Source: Olsenella urininfantis
Lineage (GTDB): Bacteria > Actinomycetota > Coriobacteriia > Coriobacteriales > Atopobiaceae
Direction of reading: 5' to 3'
Assembly (NCBI RefSeq): GCF_900155635.1
Contig: NZ_LT732540.1
Coordinates: 1,135,275-1,199,274 of the forward strand
DNA: 64,000 bases
Shown here: positions 55,527 through 64,000 of the stretch, in pieces
How the letters are laid out: the number at the start of each line of letters is the position of its first letter
Numbering within the stretch: the stretch's first letter is position 1
Position numbers and translations under genes: made by a program
The notes under the pieces: generated by a model
Databases searched by the model: none
Seen by the model: only the letters and a program-made list of their open reading frames with translations
What the model was told of the DNA's origin: nothing

Positions 55527-56455
55527 CAGAGCACCCCCTTCATCTGCCTGCGAATGATCGCAAGCGCCAGCAGGTCCATCCCCGCCGCAACCAGGATGCA
55601 GGCACTCCCCGTGGGACTCGCAAGCCCCGCGCGGAAGTCTGCCGAAAGCACCGAGAGAGCAGCGATCAGCAGGGCCGGGAGGAGCGACACGATGCGCACC
55701 GAGAGCCTGACCTGCGCCGTCTTGACCGCAAGCAGACGCTCGAACTCACCCTGCCGCTCTACCAGCCGAGCTGCGTGCTCGAAGAGCCTCTTGAGCGGGC
55801 TGCCCGTTCTCTGCGAGATGACGAGCGCGGTGGAGAGCAGCGCGGTTCCAGGCGCGTCGAGCTCCCTGCGCAGGCGCCCCATGGCGGACTCAATGGACTC
55901 TCCGCAGCGAAGGCGCAGGGCCGCAGCGGAAAAGGCCTCCGAGACGGGACCTTCGAAGTGAGCGCCAAGGTACTCGATCGACTGCTGCAGGGTCTCTCCC
56001 GAACCTATTGCCATGGAGAGGGCCCTGAAGACGCCAGGCATCTCGCGGGAGAGGCGGCGGGCTCGCGAGCGCATCCACGAGGAATGCCATATCGAGACGG
56101 ACAGGGCGAGGCACGGCGAAGCAAGCAGCAGGGCAACGGGAGACCTCATCAACAGAACGGGAGCCAACCCCAGAAGCAACAGGAGCGCACATCCCTGCTC
56201 ACGCGTGATGGGGCCCATCGATGACGGCGCCACGCGCGCAAGCTCCCCTGCGGCAAAGCCCCAGGACGGTAGCCTCAGCAGCTCCGAGACCAGCCATGTG
56301 CCGCCAAGCGCAATGAGCAGCTTCCGCAGGGCGCGCCGCGCCCAAAGCCTTTGCCTCGCTCGCCGCTGTGTGACGCCTGACACCCCGGGGCCCAGCAGGA
56401 CGAAGGCGGCCGAGAAGGCCAAGGCGGACCCGCTTAGGCAAAAGAGCCCCTCCAC
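55526..56455 (-). CDS. tadB: TadB-like type II secretion system F protein
   Basis: A 309-residue inner-membrane platform protein with about four to five helices and a T2SSF domain (REMPGVFRALSMAIGSGETL, and RTGSPLKRLFEHAARLVERQ). The GTG start at 56455 overlaps the end of tadA by 22 bases; the stop overlaps tadC. It carries the pilus export platform with TadC. Confidence 0.87.
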   Translation of the reverse strand: MEGLFCLSGSALAFSAAFVLLGPGVSGVTQRRARQRLWARRALRKLLIALGGTWLVSELLRLPSWGFAAGELARVAPSSMGPITREQGCALLLLLGLAPVLLMRSPVALLLASPCLALSVSIWHSSWMRSRARRLSREMPGVFRALSMAIGSGETLQQSIEYLGAHFEGPVSEAFSAAALRLRCGESIESAMGRLRRELDAPGTALLSTALVISQRTGSPLKRLFEHAARLVERQGEFERLLAVKTAQVRLSVRIVSLLPALLIAALSVLSADFRAGLASPTGSACILVAAGMDLLALAIIRRQMKGVL

Positions 56456-57765
56456 CGCGCCACCTCCTCCTCGGCAAGGAGCCCCGACGCCAGCGACGCC
56501 TCAACGAAGCGAGGCTCTGCCGCAAGCTCCCAGCAACGACTCGCCTCGTCGAACGCGACGCACTCCCTCAGCTCAACCAGGCCGTCCCGCCCCAGTCCCA
56601 CCTCGCTCATGCTGCCGATCATGCGCGTGCCGTCCGGAAAGCGATGGCTCATCACCAGCAGGTCAAGGGCAGTTGCTATCTGCGCCTCGATGACGTCCGT
56701 GGGAAGGTCCATGCCAAAGCGGGACATGAGCACCAGCCTGAGCACCGCCTCGCGCGCCGTGCCCGCATGCAAGGTGGTGAGAGACCCATCGTGGCCCGTG
56801 TTCATGGCCTGGAGCATGTCGATGGTCTCCTCCGCCCTGCACTCCCCCACCACGATGCGGTCTGGGCGCATGCGCAGGGCGTTCTTCACCAGGTCGCGGA
56901 TGCTCACCTCTCCCGTGCCCTCGATTGAGGCGGCACGAGCCTCCAGGCGCACCACGTCGGGATGGCTGTCAAAGCGCAGCTCGGCCGAATCCTCAATGGT
57001 GACGATGCGCTCGTCCAGCCCTATCTCGCACGAGAGGGCGTTCAGCAGCGTGGTCTTGCCAGACCCCGTGCCACCCGCCACGGCCATGTCCTGCCGGGCC
57101 TTTACGGACCAGGAGAGCAGCTCCGCGTACCACGCGGGCAGCGCTCCAAGCTCCACGAGCCGCGACAGCGTGGAAATGCGCTGCGAGAACTTCCTGATGG
57201 TAACTGCCGGCCCATCGATGGAGATGGGGGCGGCAACGGCGTTCACGCGATCCCCGTTCGCAAGGCGTGCGTTCACGATGGGGCTGGCCCTGTCCAGCCT
57301 TCGACCCAGCGGCGCCAGGATGCGGTCGAGGACCATGAGGATCTGCTCGTCCGTCTCGAACACGCACTCTGCGGGCTGCAGCCGCCCGTCCCGTTCGAAG
57401 AAGAGCCCTGAGGTTCCGTTGACCACCACCTCGCTGATGCTATCGTCCTCGAGCAGGGGCTGCAGGGGTCCCAGGCCGCAGATGTCATCCAACACGCCAC
57501 GCACCAAGGACGCTCGTGTCTCCTGCGAAACGTCCGCATATCGCTGGGTGTTCAGTATTGCCTCGCAGGTCACGGCCAACTCAAAACGGGCGTGGGCAAT
57601 GTCAGACCCTGCCGCCACGCGCGCGACTGTATCCAGGCCCAACCTCTCCACGAGGTCTGCCTTGAGCCGAGAGGAAAGCTCCGACGAGGGGAACGGGACG
57701 GCGGGCGCAGGCGACGCTCCCGCGACCTGCCCCTCCTGCTCCCTGACCATCTGAAGCAGAGACAC
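56434..57765 (-). CDS. tadA: TadA/CpaF pilus assembly ATPase
   Basis: A 443-residue secretion ATPase. Walker A is GGTGSGKTT (about 231-239), followed by TIEDSAELRF (Asp box), RMRPDRIVVGECRAEETIDM (Walker B) and TGHDGSLTTLHAG (His box). The N-terminal helical domain and the GLGPLQPLLEDDSISEVVVN segment are those of the CpaF family. It powers Flp pilus assembly at the inner membrane. Its GTG start follows the CpaE-like stop by three bases and has GGGAGG at good spacing. Confidence 0.95.
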   Translation of the reverse strand: MSLLQMVREQEGQVAGASPAPAVPFPSSELSSRLKADLVERLGLDTVARVAAGSDIAHARFELAVTCEAILNTQRYADVSQETRASLVRGVLDDICGLGPLQPLLEDDSISEVVVNGTSGLFFERDGRLQPAECVFETDEQILMVLDRILAPLGRRLDRASPIVNARLANGDRVNAVAAPISIDGPAVTIRKFSQRISTLSRLVELGALPAWYAELLSWSVKARQDMAVAGGTGSGKTTLLNALSCEIGLDERIVTIEDSAELRFDSHPDVVRLEARAASIEGTGEVSIRDLVKNALRMRPDRIVVGECRAEETIDMLQAMNTGHDGSLTTLHAGTAREAVLRLVLMSRFGMDLPTDVIEAQIATALDLLVMSHRFPDGTRMIGSMSEVGLGRDGLVELRECVAFDEASRCWELAAEPRFVEASLASGLLAEEEVARWRGSFA

Positions 57766-57768
57766 GGC

Positions 57769-59070
57769 CTACGCCTCCCTTCTGCGCCCGAAGAGGGAGA
57801 AGCGCCTCATTCCCAGACGCAGTTTCAGCGCGTCCTCGGCGGCCTCCACGTTGGGAAGCGCCCCAAGCTCGGAGAGCAGCTGGGCCAGCAGGGATGACAC
57901 GGCCTGGGCAAACTCGCCCCTGGAGAGGGCAAGCGCCACGGCCTCCCCCGCGGCGAGCAGCTCCCCTGGCTCCGAGCCCCCGTCAGGGATGCGGAAGACG
58001 CGGGCGCTCTCCAGACCTACCTCCGCCCTGCCGAAGGTGGGCTCTCGCTCCACACGGAGGTCTGCGAAGTTCTCCACGCGAGCTATGCGCGTCCGAGCCA
58101 CGCCCAGGCGCACTGCCAGGGCGCTCGTGCGTCCCAGAGGGCCGAGCGCGCTCGCCTCGGGCCCTCCCACCAAGATCAACCGGTCCGCACAGACCAGCGC
58201 ACGGGCGATTCCCTCGGTGAAGGTCGTGGAGCAGTCAACCAGCACAAGGTCATGTCGACCGCGCAGGTAGGAAATGAGCTCTGCCGCGTGGGGCATGAAG
58301 AGCTCCGCCTCCTCAGGCCGCTCGCAGGGCCCCCAGAGGTAGGCATTCTCGGCAAGGCGCGCACAGGAGCGCCCCATGCGCTCGTCGCTCAATCCGCTCT
58401 TGGCAAGGCCCGCCAGGTCGGACCCCTGGCGCAACCCAAAGCAGCTGTGGACGTTTCCGCATGAGAGGTCAAGGTCGAGCACGGCCACGCGCATGCCCCA
58501 GGCCGCGGCAAGCGCCGCGCAGCAGGAGACGATCGCCGTCTTGCCCACGCCACCTCGCCCGGAGGCAAAGGCCAGAACGGGCGCGCCATCCCCAAGAGAG
58601 GCGAGCGAGGGCGCAACGCACGGCCGGTCGTCGGGCCCAGGACCATCCGCAGGCTCCCCGACCCGCGGCGGCACGCATGGCGGCCAACCTTGCCCAAGCG
58701 ACTCGGCGTCGCTGGAACTCGTGCCGCCGCGGGGAAGGCCCCCCAGCTCATCGAGGTCTATGACCCTATCGATGCCCGCACGCGCAGAGCGAGAGCGCAA
58801 GGACCCGGAGGCGCGCCGCACAACGAGGACCACCTCGCGAGCCAGTCCGTCGGCGGCGAGGGCGGCAGCGAGGTTCACATCGGAGACGCCCTCCTCGCTG
58901 AGGCCGACTATGGCGCCAACGCTGCCAGGCTCCTCGTCCCTGAGTCCCTCCCTCAGCGCGAGTCCCGTCGCGAGCAGGCTCAGCGTCGCTCGCGGATCCA
59001 CGGACCTCAGCGCACGCTCAAGCTCCCTGCGCCCCGACGTCCCCGTGCATCCCAGCCAGATGCCAGCCAT
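57769..59070 (-). CDS. CpaE/TadZ-like ATPase of the Tad system
   Basis: A 433-residue protein: an N-terminal receiver-like part (1-150) and a MinD/ParA-type ATPase domain (about 160-380). The deviant Walker A is ASGRGGVGKTAIVS; DLDLSCGNVHSCFGL and VLVDCST follow. Such proteins localise the pilus machine at a pole. Its start overlaps cpaB (TGATG). Conserved Lys residues suggest it can bind ATP. Confidence 0.88.
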   Translation of the reverse strand: MAGIWLGCTGTSGRRELERALRSVDPRATLSLLATGLALREGLRDEEPGSVGAIVGLSEEGVSDVNLAAALAADGLAREVVLVVRRASGSLRSRSARAGIDRVIDLDELGGLPRGGTSSSDAESLGQGWPPCVPPRVGEPADGPGPDDRPCVAPSLASLGDGAPVLAFASGRGGVGKTAIVSCCAALAAAWGMRVAVLDLDLSCGNVHSCFGLRQGSDLAGLAKSGLSDERMGRSCARLAENAYLWGPCERPEEAELFMPHAAELISYLRGRHDLVLVDCSTTFTEGIARALVCADRLILVGGPEASALGPLGRTSALAVRLGVARTRIARVENFADLRVEREPTFGRAEVGLESARVFRIPDGGSEPGELLAAGEAVALALSRGEFAQAVSSLLAQLLSELGALPNVEAAEDALKLRLGMRRFSLFGRRREA

Positions 59071-59786
59071 CAGCCTTCCTCTCCCTGCGTCGCGGGCTGT
59101 GGCAGCCCACCGTCGGTCACGGCCTCGGGAGCCGCCGGCTCCCCCTCAGGGGCAAGCTCCACCCCACGGGCGGGAACCACCAGCCTGAGGTCTCCGCTGG
59201 CGCTGGCAGAGAGGACCTTCTCCACCCGGTCTGCGGGAACGGCCAGACTGAGCTGGAGCCCCGAGGCAGAGCTGCCCGCCGCAGGCGCCGAGAGCACCTC
59301 GATGTCTGCCGAGAGGAGCTCCGAGGCCTCCCTCCCCACGCCATATGCGACGAGGCTGGAACCCTGTCTGATGCTGCGCGGGACGCCGAGCTTGTCCGTG
59401 ATGGGGACGCTGATGGCAACATGACCTCGCGGCACCTCGGCCATGTGCGTCTCGTCCCTGAAGGTCAGCTCCGTGACGGGGGAGTTCCTGGCAACGGGAA
59501 CGGCCACCTCCTTTCCCAGCACGCCATCCAGGCTGGTCATGGCGCCCTCGGGGACGAGGTCTGTCACCCAGTCGCGCAGGCTCACGTCCGCAGCCCCTAT
59601 GACGTCCCCGGGCTCCAGGGAATGGACCGCTGCCACCACGCCCACCACCTCGCCTCCGTAGCGCGCGATGGCATCCGCGCGCAGCTGCTCCGCCTCCGCC
59701 CTCACCGTTGTGGCATACGAGACGCACAGGAGTGCCGCCAGGGCGGCGCAGGACAGCGCAAAGACGAGCCTGAAGCGCAGCGACAT
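59070..59786 (-). CDS. cpaB: CpaB-like Flp pilus assembly protein (SAF domain)
   Basis: A 238-residue periplasm-facing protein with one N-terminal anchor (FRLVFALSCAALAALLCVSY). A SAF domain follows (VHSLEPGDVIGAADVSLRDW, then VLGKEVAVPVARNSPV), and then a second beta domain. CpaB/RcpC members support pilus assembly in the envelope. ATG 59786 has GGGGAGG upstream. It is the first gene of the Tad operon, so its roughly 170-base leader (59790-59960) should hold the operon promoter. Confidence 0.9.
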   Translation of the reverse strand: MSLRFRLVFALSCAALAALLCVSYATTVRAEAEQLRADAIARYGGEVVGVVAAVHSLEPGDVIGAADVSLRDWVTDLVPEGAMTSLDGVLGKEVAVPVARNSPVTELTFRDETHMAEVPRGHVAISVPITDKLGVPRSIRQGSSLVAYGVGREASELLSADIEVLSAPAAGSSASGLQLSLAVPADRVEKVLSASASGDLRLVVPARGVELAPEGEPAAPEAVTDGGLPQPATQGEEG

Positions 59787-59971
59787 CACAACCTCCCCGA
59801 TCAAGTGGAAACCCGTAGGGAAATTGTCGGTGCACAAGCCCTCTGAGCTGGTATTTATTTCTCCCTTGCTTGGCGGCCACTTGCGCATAGCTTGCGGCTG
59901 GCTTGCATTTGGGCAACGGATGCGCAGCTAGGGACATCGGCGGAAAACGGGCAAGACCGCCCAGAGGCACG

Positions 59972-59998
59972 AAAAAAGTCGAGGCGCCCGAAGGCGCC
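59972..59998 (-). terminator. Terminator after rsgA
   Basis: On the minus strand GGCGCC-TTCG-GGCGCC is followed by TCGAC and TTTTTT. The tetraloop is of the stable UUCG class. It separates rsgA from the Tad operon. Confidence 0.65.
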
Positions 59999-60055
59999 CC
60001 TTTTGGGAAATGGCCGAGCGCCCACCCTTTAGGCACACAAAGGGGCAGGTCAAAA

Positions 60056-61234
60056 CTAGAGGACTATGTCGGGGTCCAGACTCTGGGCGCTGGCGCGCAT
60101 CTCGCGAGCCAGCGAGACGTATGCATCCACCCTCACGGGGCCGCAACTTCCGTCAAGCCGCGCCGCGCGCACGCCGCAGGCGGGCTCGTGCGTATGGCTG
60201 CAGTCCCTGAAGCGACACCCCTGGGCAGCTTCAGACACCTCGGGGAACACCCTGGCAAGCCCGTGCTCGTGCCCCACCAACGGCAGGCTCCTCAGCCCTG
60301 GCTCGTCCACGATGACCCCTGCCCCCGGGAGCGAGACCATACGTCGGGCCACGGTGGTGTGCCTGCCGCTGTCATCCGAGCTGCGCACGGCCCCGGTCTC
60401 CAGCACCGCGCGACCCAAGAGGGCGTTGAGCAGGGTGGACTTTCCCGCACCGGACTCACCCAGCACGATGGCCACGCGCCCCTCGGGAACCAGGGCACGC
60501 ACCGCGGCCTCCCCCCACCCGGCCCCAAGCTCCACCGCCTCCGCCTCCAGACCTTGGGCGGACGCGTCGGAAGAGGTGGCCACCAGGCCGACGCCCTCGC
60601 CCAGCAGCTCCCGCACCAGGCCCAGGTCACGCCTGAGGCCACTCTCGCCCGCCCTGTCCGCCTTGGTCAGCACCACGGCCACCTCGCAGCCGCAGTCTGC
60701 CGCGATCACAGCGGAGCGCGCGATGCGGTCGCAGGAGACGGGCTCGTCGCCCAGCGCCTGCACCACCAGCACCACGTCGACGTTGGCCGCCAGCGTCTGC
60801 CTCTCGCCTCGAGACTTGCCCTTCCAGCGCGCGACGTCGCTCTCTCGCGAGAGGATCTCGCACACCAGGCCCATGTCATGGCCTGCCGGGAGGCGCAGGC
60901 AGACCCAGTCACCCACAGCCACGCGTGAGTAGCCGGCCTTGCTCAGGCGCGCCGCGAACTCGGCTCGCAGCACGCCCCTCTCCGAGAGCACGGCCGGAAA
61001 GCCGCGGTCCAGGCGGACCACGCAGCCCAACGCCAGCTCCGAGGCGTCAAGCGAGAGCTCGCCCGCAAGGCGCTCCCTCAGCCCCCCGAACTCCATGCGC
61101 TGACGCTCGCTTGGGGAGAGCTCGCCCCAGCGCGGCAGGTCCGTAAGGGAGGAGAGCGCCGGCAGGACCCTCTCGGCCCCACCGACGCTCCCCCTTCCTC
61201 TGGCGTCTCTGCTTTTCTGAGCGCGTTTGCCCAA
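60056..61234 (-). CDS. rsgA: RsgA-like ribosome-associated GTPase
   Basis: A 392-residue circularly permuted GTPase that helps mature the 30S subunit. It has an OB-like N-terminal domain (about 60-140), G4 VLTKADRAG, P-loop GESGAGKSTLLNAL, a G3 region reading VDEPGLRSL where DTPG is usual, and a zinc-binding tail (CRFRDCSHTHEPACGV). TTG 61234 has GAGGGG at good spacing. It follows the P-type ATPase gene by 18 bases on the same strand. The Glu in G3 is unusual and may slow GTP turnover. Confidence 0.9.
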   Translation of the reverse strand: MGKRAQKSRDARGRGSVGGAERVLPALSSLTDLPRWGELSPSERQRMEFGGLRERLAGELSLDASELALGCVVRLDRGFPAVLSERGVLRAEFAARLSKAGYSRVAVGDWVCLRLPAGHDMGLVCEILSRESDVARWKGKSRGERQTLAANVDVVLVVQALGDEPVSCDRIARSAVIAADCGCEVAVVLTKADRAGESGLRRDLGLVRELLGEGVGLVATSSDASAQGLEAEAVELGAGWGEAAVRALVPEGRVAIVLGESGAGKSTLLNALLGRAVLETGAVRSSDDSGRHTTVARRMVSLPGAGVIVDEPGLRSLPLVGHEHGLARVFPEVSEAAQGCRFRDCSHTHEPACGVRAARLDGSCGPVRVDAYVSLAREMRASAQSLDPDIVL

Positions 61235-61252
61235 CGAGAGGCCCCTCTTCTC

Positions 61253-63925
61253 CTACTTGTTCTTTTCCAGCGAGCGCATGACGGCCTTCTCCACCTCGAC
61301 GATGGGAATGATGAGGAAGGCCAGGCCCATGGAGATGGCGTAGTGGACGAGGTCGAGCTCGGCGAAGTCGAAGGCCTCGGAAAGCGGCGTCTCGATGACC
61401 ACGAAGGTCAGGAGCAGGGCCACGGCGAAGGCGCCCCAGAGCCAGGCGTTCTGCTTCCTGAGCTTGAAGATGGACTCGCGACGGCTGCGCATGTTGAGCG
61501 AGTGGAACATCTCCACCATGGACAGCGTGAGGAAGGCCATGGTCATGCCCTCGAGGCCGGCGTGCGGGTCCGCGACGGCCTGGGCCACGCTCACACCCGC
61601 GTGCCGAAGTCCGATGAGGTAGGCAACGAGGGTCAGCACCGCGATGATGGTGCCCTGGACGACGGTGTCCACGCCCATGCCGTTTGAGAAGATGCCGTCC
61701 TTGGAGTCGCGGGGCTTGCGCCCCATGATGTTGGGCTCCGCCCCCTCGGTGGCCATGGCCAGGGCAGGCAGCGAGTCCGTGATGAGGTTGATCCAGAGCA
61801 GATGGGTGGGCTCGAGGATGGTGAAGCCGACGAGCGAGGCGACGAAGACCGATATGACCTCGGCCAGGTTGGAGCTCAGAAGGAACTGTATGCACTTGCG
61901 GATGTTGTCGTAGATGCGACGCCCCTCTTCACAGGCATTGATGATGGTTGCGAAGTTGTCGTCTGCCAGGACCATGTCGGCGACGTTCTTGGTGACGTCG
62001 GTGCCGGTGATGCCCATGCCCACGCCGATGTCGGCCTTCTTGATGGAGGGGGCGTCGTTCACGCCGTCACCGGTCATGGCGACGACCTTGTCCTTCTTCT
62101 TCCAGGCATCAACGATGCGCACCTTGTGCTCGGGCTGGACGCGGGCGTAGACGCCGAAGCGCTCCACCTCGTCCGCCAGGTCCTCATCGGTGATGCGGTC
62201 GAGCTCGGCGCCGGTGATGGCCTGCTCGCGGCTCTCGATGATGCCCAGCTCGCGGGCGATGGCCACGGCGGTGTCGATGTGGTCTCCGGTGATCATGACC
62301 ACGCGGATGCCGGCGGAGTGGGCCTCCTCGATGGCGGCCTTCACCTCGGGACGGACGGGGTCGATCATGCCCGAGAGGCCCACGAAGGTGAGGTCCTGCT
62401 CGAGGAGGGAGGGCTCGAAGGACTCGGGCATCTGGCCGCCCCAGTCGCGACGTGCGGAGGCCATGACGCGAAGGGCGCGGTCGGCCATGGCCTTGTTCTG
62501 GGCCATGACCCTCTCGCGCAGCTCGTCGGTCATGGGAACGATGCCGTCCGCGCCCATGTAGCGGGTGCAGCGGGCCAGAACCACGTCAGGGCCGCCCTTG
62601 GTGTGCTGCTCATAGCCATCGTGGTCCTTGACCACCACGGACATCATCTTGCGACCGGAGTCGAAGGGCGCCTCCCCCACGCGCGGGCGGCTCTCTGCCA
62701 ACGCTACGGTGGTGTAGCCCTCCTTGGCGGCGTCTGCCACGAGGGCGGCCTCGGTGGGCTCGCCGGTGGCCACGCCCGCCTCGCTGTCCCACTTGGCGTC
62801 GGAGGCAAGCGCCATGGTGCGCACGTGGGCCGTGAGGTCCTCGGTGGCGTGCTCCACGACGGTCATCTTGTTCTGGGTGAGGGTGCCCGTCTTGTCGGAG
62901 CAGATGATCTGCGTGCAACCCAGGGTCTCCACGGCGCTGAGCTTGCGGATGATGGCGCTCTTCTCGCTCATCTTGGTCACGCCCATGGAGAGCACGATGG
63001 TGACCACGGCCACCAGCCCCTCGGGGATGGCGGCGACGGCAAGAGAGACGGCGATCATGAAGGTGTTGAGCACCAGGCCAAGGTCGGAGATGAACCCCAG
63101 GCCGTTCTTCACGAAGCCGGTGAGGAAGACGATGGCGGAGATGGCGACCACCAGGATGGTGAGGGCGCGGGAGAGCTCGTCGAGCTTGACCTGCAGGGGC
63201 GTCTGGCCGTCCTCGGCCTGGGCCAGGGCGTCGGCTATCTTGCCCATCTCGGTGTCCATGCCCGTGGCCACGACCACGGCTCGACCGCGCCCGAAGACCA
63301 CGGTGGAGCCCATGTAGCACATGTTCTTGCGGTCGCCCAGGGGCACGTCGTCCGCGCCCTCCTCAAGGGCGATGACCTCGGAGTGCTTGCTTGCGGGCAC
63401 AGACTCGCCCGTAAGGGCGGCCTCCTCGATCTTCATGGAGGCGCTCTCGAGGATGCGGCAGTCCGCGGGGACGGAGTCTCCCGCCTCCAAGATCACGATG
63501 TCGCCCACGACCAGATCGGAGGAGGGCACCGAGAGCAGCTGGCCGCCACGGACCACCTTGCTCGTTGCCGCCGCCATCTCCTGGAGCGCGGCCAGGGCCT
63601 CCTCGCTCTTGGCCTCCTGGACCACGCCCAGCACGGAGTTGAGAATGACCACGAACATGATGATGACCACGTCGGCGAAGTCCGCCTCGCCCTGCATGAT
63701 GCCAGTGAGCGCCGAGATGACCGCGGCGATGATGAGCATGATGACCATCGGGTCTGCCATCTGCTGGAAGAAGCGCTTCCACAGCGGGTCCTTCTCGGCC
63801 TCCTTGAGCTTGTTGGGGCCTTTCTGGGCGAGAAGCTCCTCCGCCCTGCCGGCACCGATGCCCTGCTCCGCATTGCTTGCGTACTCCTCGAGCACGTCTG
63901 CTGCGGGAACCAGATACTCTCTCAC
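61253..63925 (-). CDS. P-type Ca2+-type cation ATPase (PacL/SERCA-like)
   Basis: An 890-residue P2-type ATPase. TGES (actuator) is near 180, the phosphorylated Asp lies in CSDKTGTLTQNK (about residue 344), and GDGVNDAP and the M4 motif VAAIPEGLVAVV are intact. The C-terminal half has four more helices (LLWINLITDSLPALAM). PEGL and DSL-type helix residues favour Ca2+, but Mn2+ or Na+/K+ types are possible. I chose GTG 63925 because GGAGGG lies seven bases upstream; ATG 63946 has no clear RBS. The gene's promoter lies near the window's right end. Confidence 0.92.
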   Translation of the reverse strand: MREYLVPAADVLEEYASNAEQGIGAGRAEELLAQKGPNKLKEAEKDPLWKRFFQQMADPMVIMLIIAAVISALTGIMQGEADFADVVIIMFVVILNSVLGVVQEAKSEEALAALQEMAAATSKVVRGGQLLSVPSSDLVVGDIVILEAGDSVPADCRILESASMKIEEAALTGESVPASKHSEVIALEEGADDVPLGDRKNMCYMGSTVVFGRGRAVVVATGMDTEMGKIADALAQAEDGQTPLQVKLDELSRALTILVVAISAIVFLTGFVKNGLGFISDLGLVLNTFMIAVSLAVAAIPEGLVAVVTIVLSMGVTKMSEKSAIIRKLSAVETLGCTQIICSDKTGTLTQNKMTVVEHATEDLTAHVRTMALASDAKWDSEAGVATGEPTEAALVADAAKEGYTTVALAESRPRVGEAPFDSGRKMMSVVVKDHDGYEQHTKGGPDVVLARCTRYMGADGIVPMTDELRERVMAQNKAMADRALRVMASARRDWGGQMPESFEPSLLEQDLTFVGLSGMIDPVRPEVKAAIEEAHSAGIRVVMITGDHIDTAVAIARELGIIESREQAITGAELDRITDEDLADEVERFGVYARVQPEHKVRIVDAWKKKDKVVAMTGDGVNDAPSIKKADIGVGMGITGTDVTKNVADMVLADDNFATIINACEEGRRIYDNIRKCIQFLLSSNLAEVISVFVASLVGFTILEPTHLLWINLITDSLPALAMATEGAEPNIMGRKPRDSKDGIFSNGMGVDTVVQGTIIAVLTLVAYLIGLRHAGVSVAQAVADPHAGLEGMTMAFLTLSMVEMFHSLNMRSRRESIFKLRKQNAWLWGAFAVALLLTFVVIETPLSEAFDFAELDLVHYAISMGLAFLIIPIVEVEKAVMRSLEKNK

Positions 63926-64000
63926 GTTCCTTCCCTCCTGGGTCATGCGGCAGCCCCCGCTGCCGCCACTGCGCGCCTGGCAGATTGATGCCCGATCATA

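Noticed and set aside
50055..59786. Type II secretion system or conjugation locus
   Set aside because: The Flp pilin, CpaB, the TadA/B/C set and TadE-like proteins identify a Tad pilus. No relaxase or secretin is present.
61802..63988. Long plus-strand frame opposite the P-type ATPase; similar shadow at 26296-28128
   Set aside because: The His/Gly/Val-rich translations mirror known genes on the other strand and have no ribosome binding site.

Overview
This window reads as one contiguous stretch of chromosome from a high-GC, Gram-positive anaerobe of the class Coriobacteriia (Actinomycetota), most like Olsenella and other Atopobiaceae. The reasons are high G+C with strong G/C preference at third codon positions, a fused RmlC-RmlD protein, an RDAC-type small protein, a CarD regulator, a long overlapping actinobacterial Tad pilus operon, and choline-binding-type wall repeats in an amidase. 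This placement comes from gene content, not from a database search.

Layout. 1-5.1 kb holds housekeeping genes (NifU-like protein, U32 peptidase/RlhA-like, tyrS) around a toxin-first HigBA-like module whose toxin carries an in-frame TGA and whose promoter overlaps a near-perfect Gram-positive LexA box. 5.3-10.5 kb is a phosphocholine locus: a LicB-type permease, a fused HTH-LicC-LicA protein and, divergently, a secreted amidase with wall-binding repeats and a glucosaminidase-like end. 10.6-26.2 kb is a surface-polysaccharide cluster: rmlCD, rmlB, rmlA, a DUF2304/GT2 pair, two LicD phosphotransferases, three more GT2 enzymes, two acyltransferases, a flippase and a DUF6541-type large membrane protein. 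26.3-50 kb is a core-gene segment: class A PBP, argR, phosphohexomutase, rlmKL, an S10-like peptidase, kup, HAD phosphatase, citrate synthase, ACT protein, CarD, an alpha/beta hydrolase lipoprotein, DegV, acylphosphatase, tRNA-Phe, an RDAC protein, a DUF2207 protein and ferritin. 50-59.8 kb is a 13-gene minus-strand Tad operon (cpaB, cpaE-like, tadA, tadB, tadC, flp, small pilins/TadE/TadG-like proteins, DUF192, FHA). 60-64 kb carries rsgA and a P-type Ca2+-type ATPase.

How the genes may work together. LicB/LicC/LicA would import choline and make CDP-choline. The LicD proteins could transfer phosphocholine to the rhamnose-containing polysaccharide, and the amidase repeats could bind that decoration. 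The route is inferred from gene families and proximity; no biochemistry can be read from sequence.

The most unusual non-coding signal is a family of hairpin-forming units in three intergenic regions (35.4, 37.2 and 46.7 kb). They are arranged head-to-tail with their 3' ends 72-74 bp apart, close to seven turns of B-DNA. Several proteins look like relatives of enzymes that have lost an active-site residue (a C39-like domain with Ser for Cys, a hydrolase with Gly for the nucleophilic Ser, the RlmL half of RlmKL), and one small gene (RDAC) has no ATG/GTG/TTG start.
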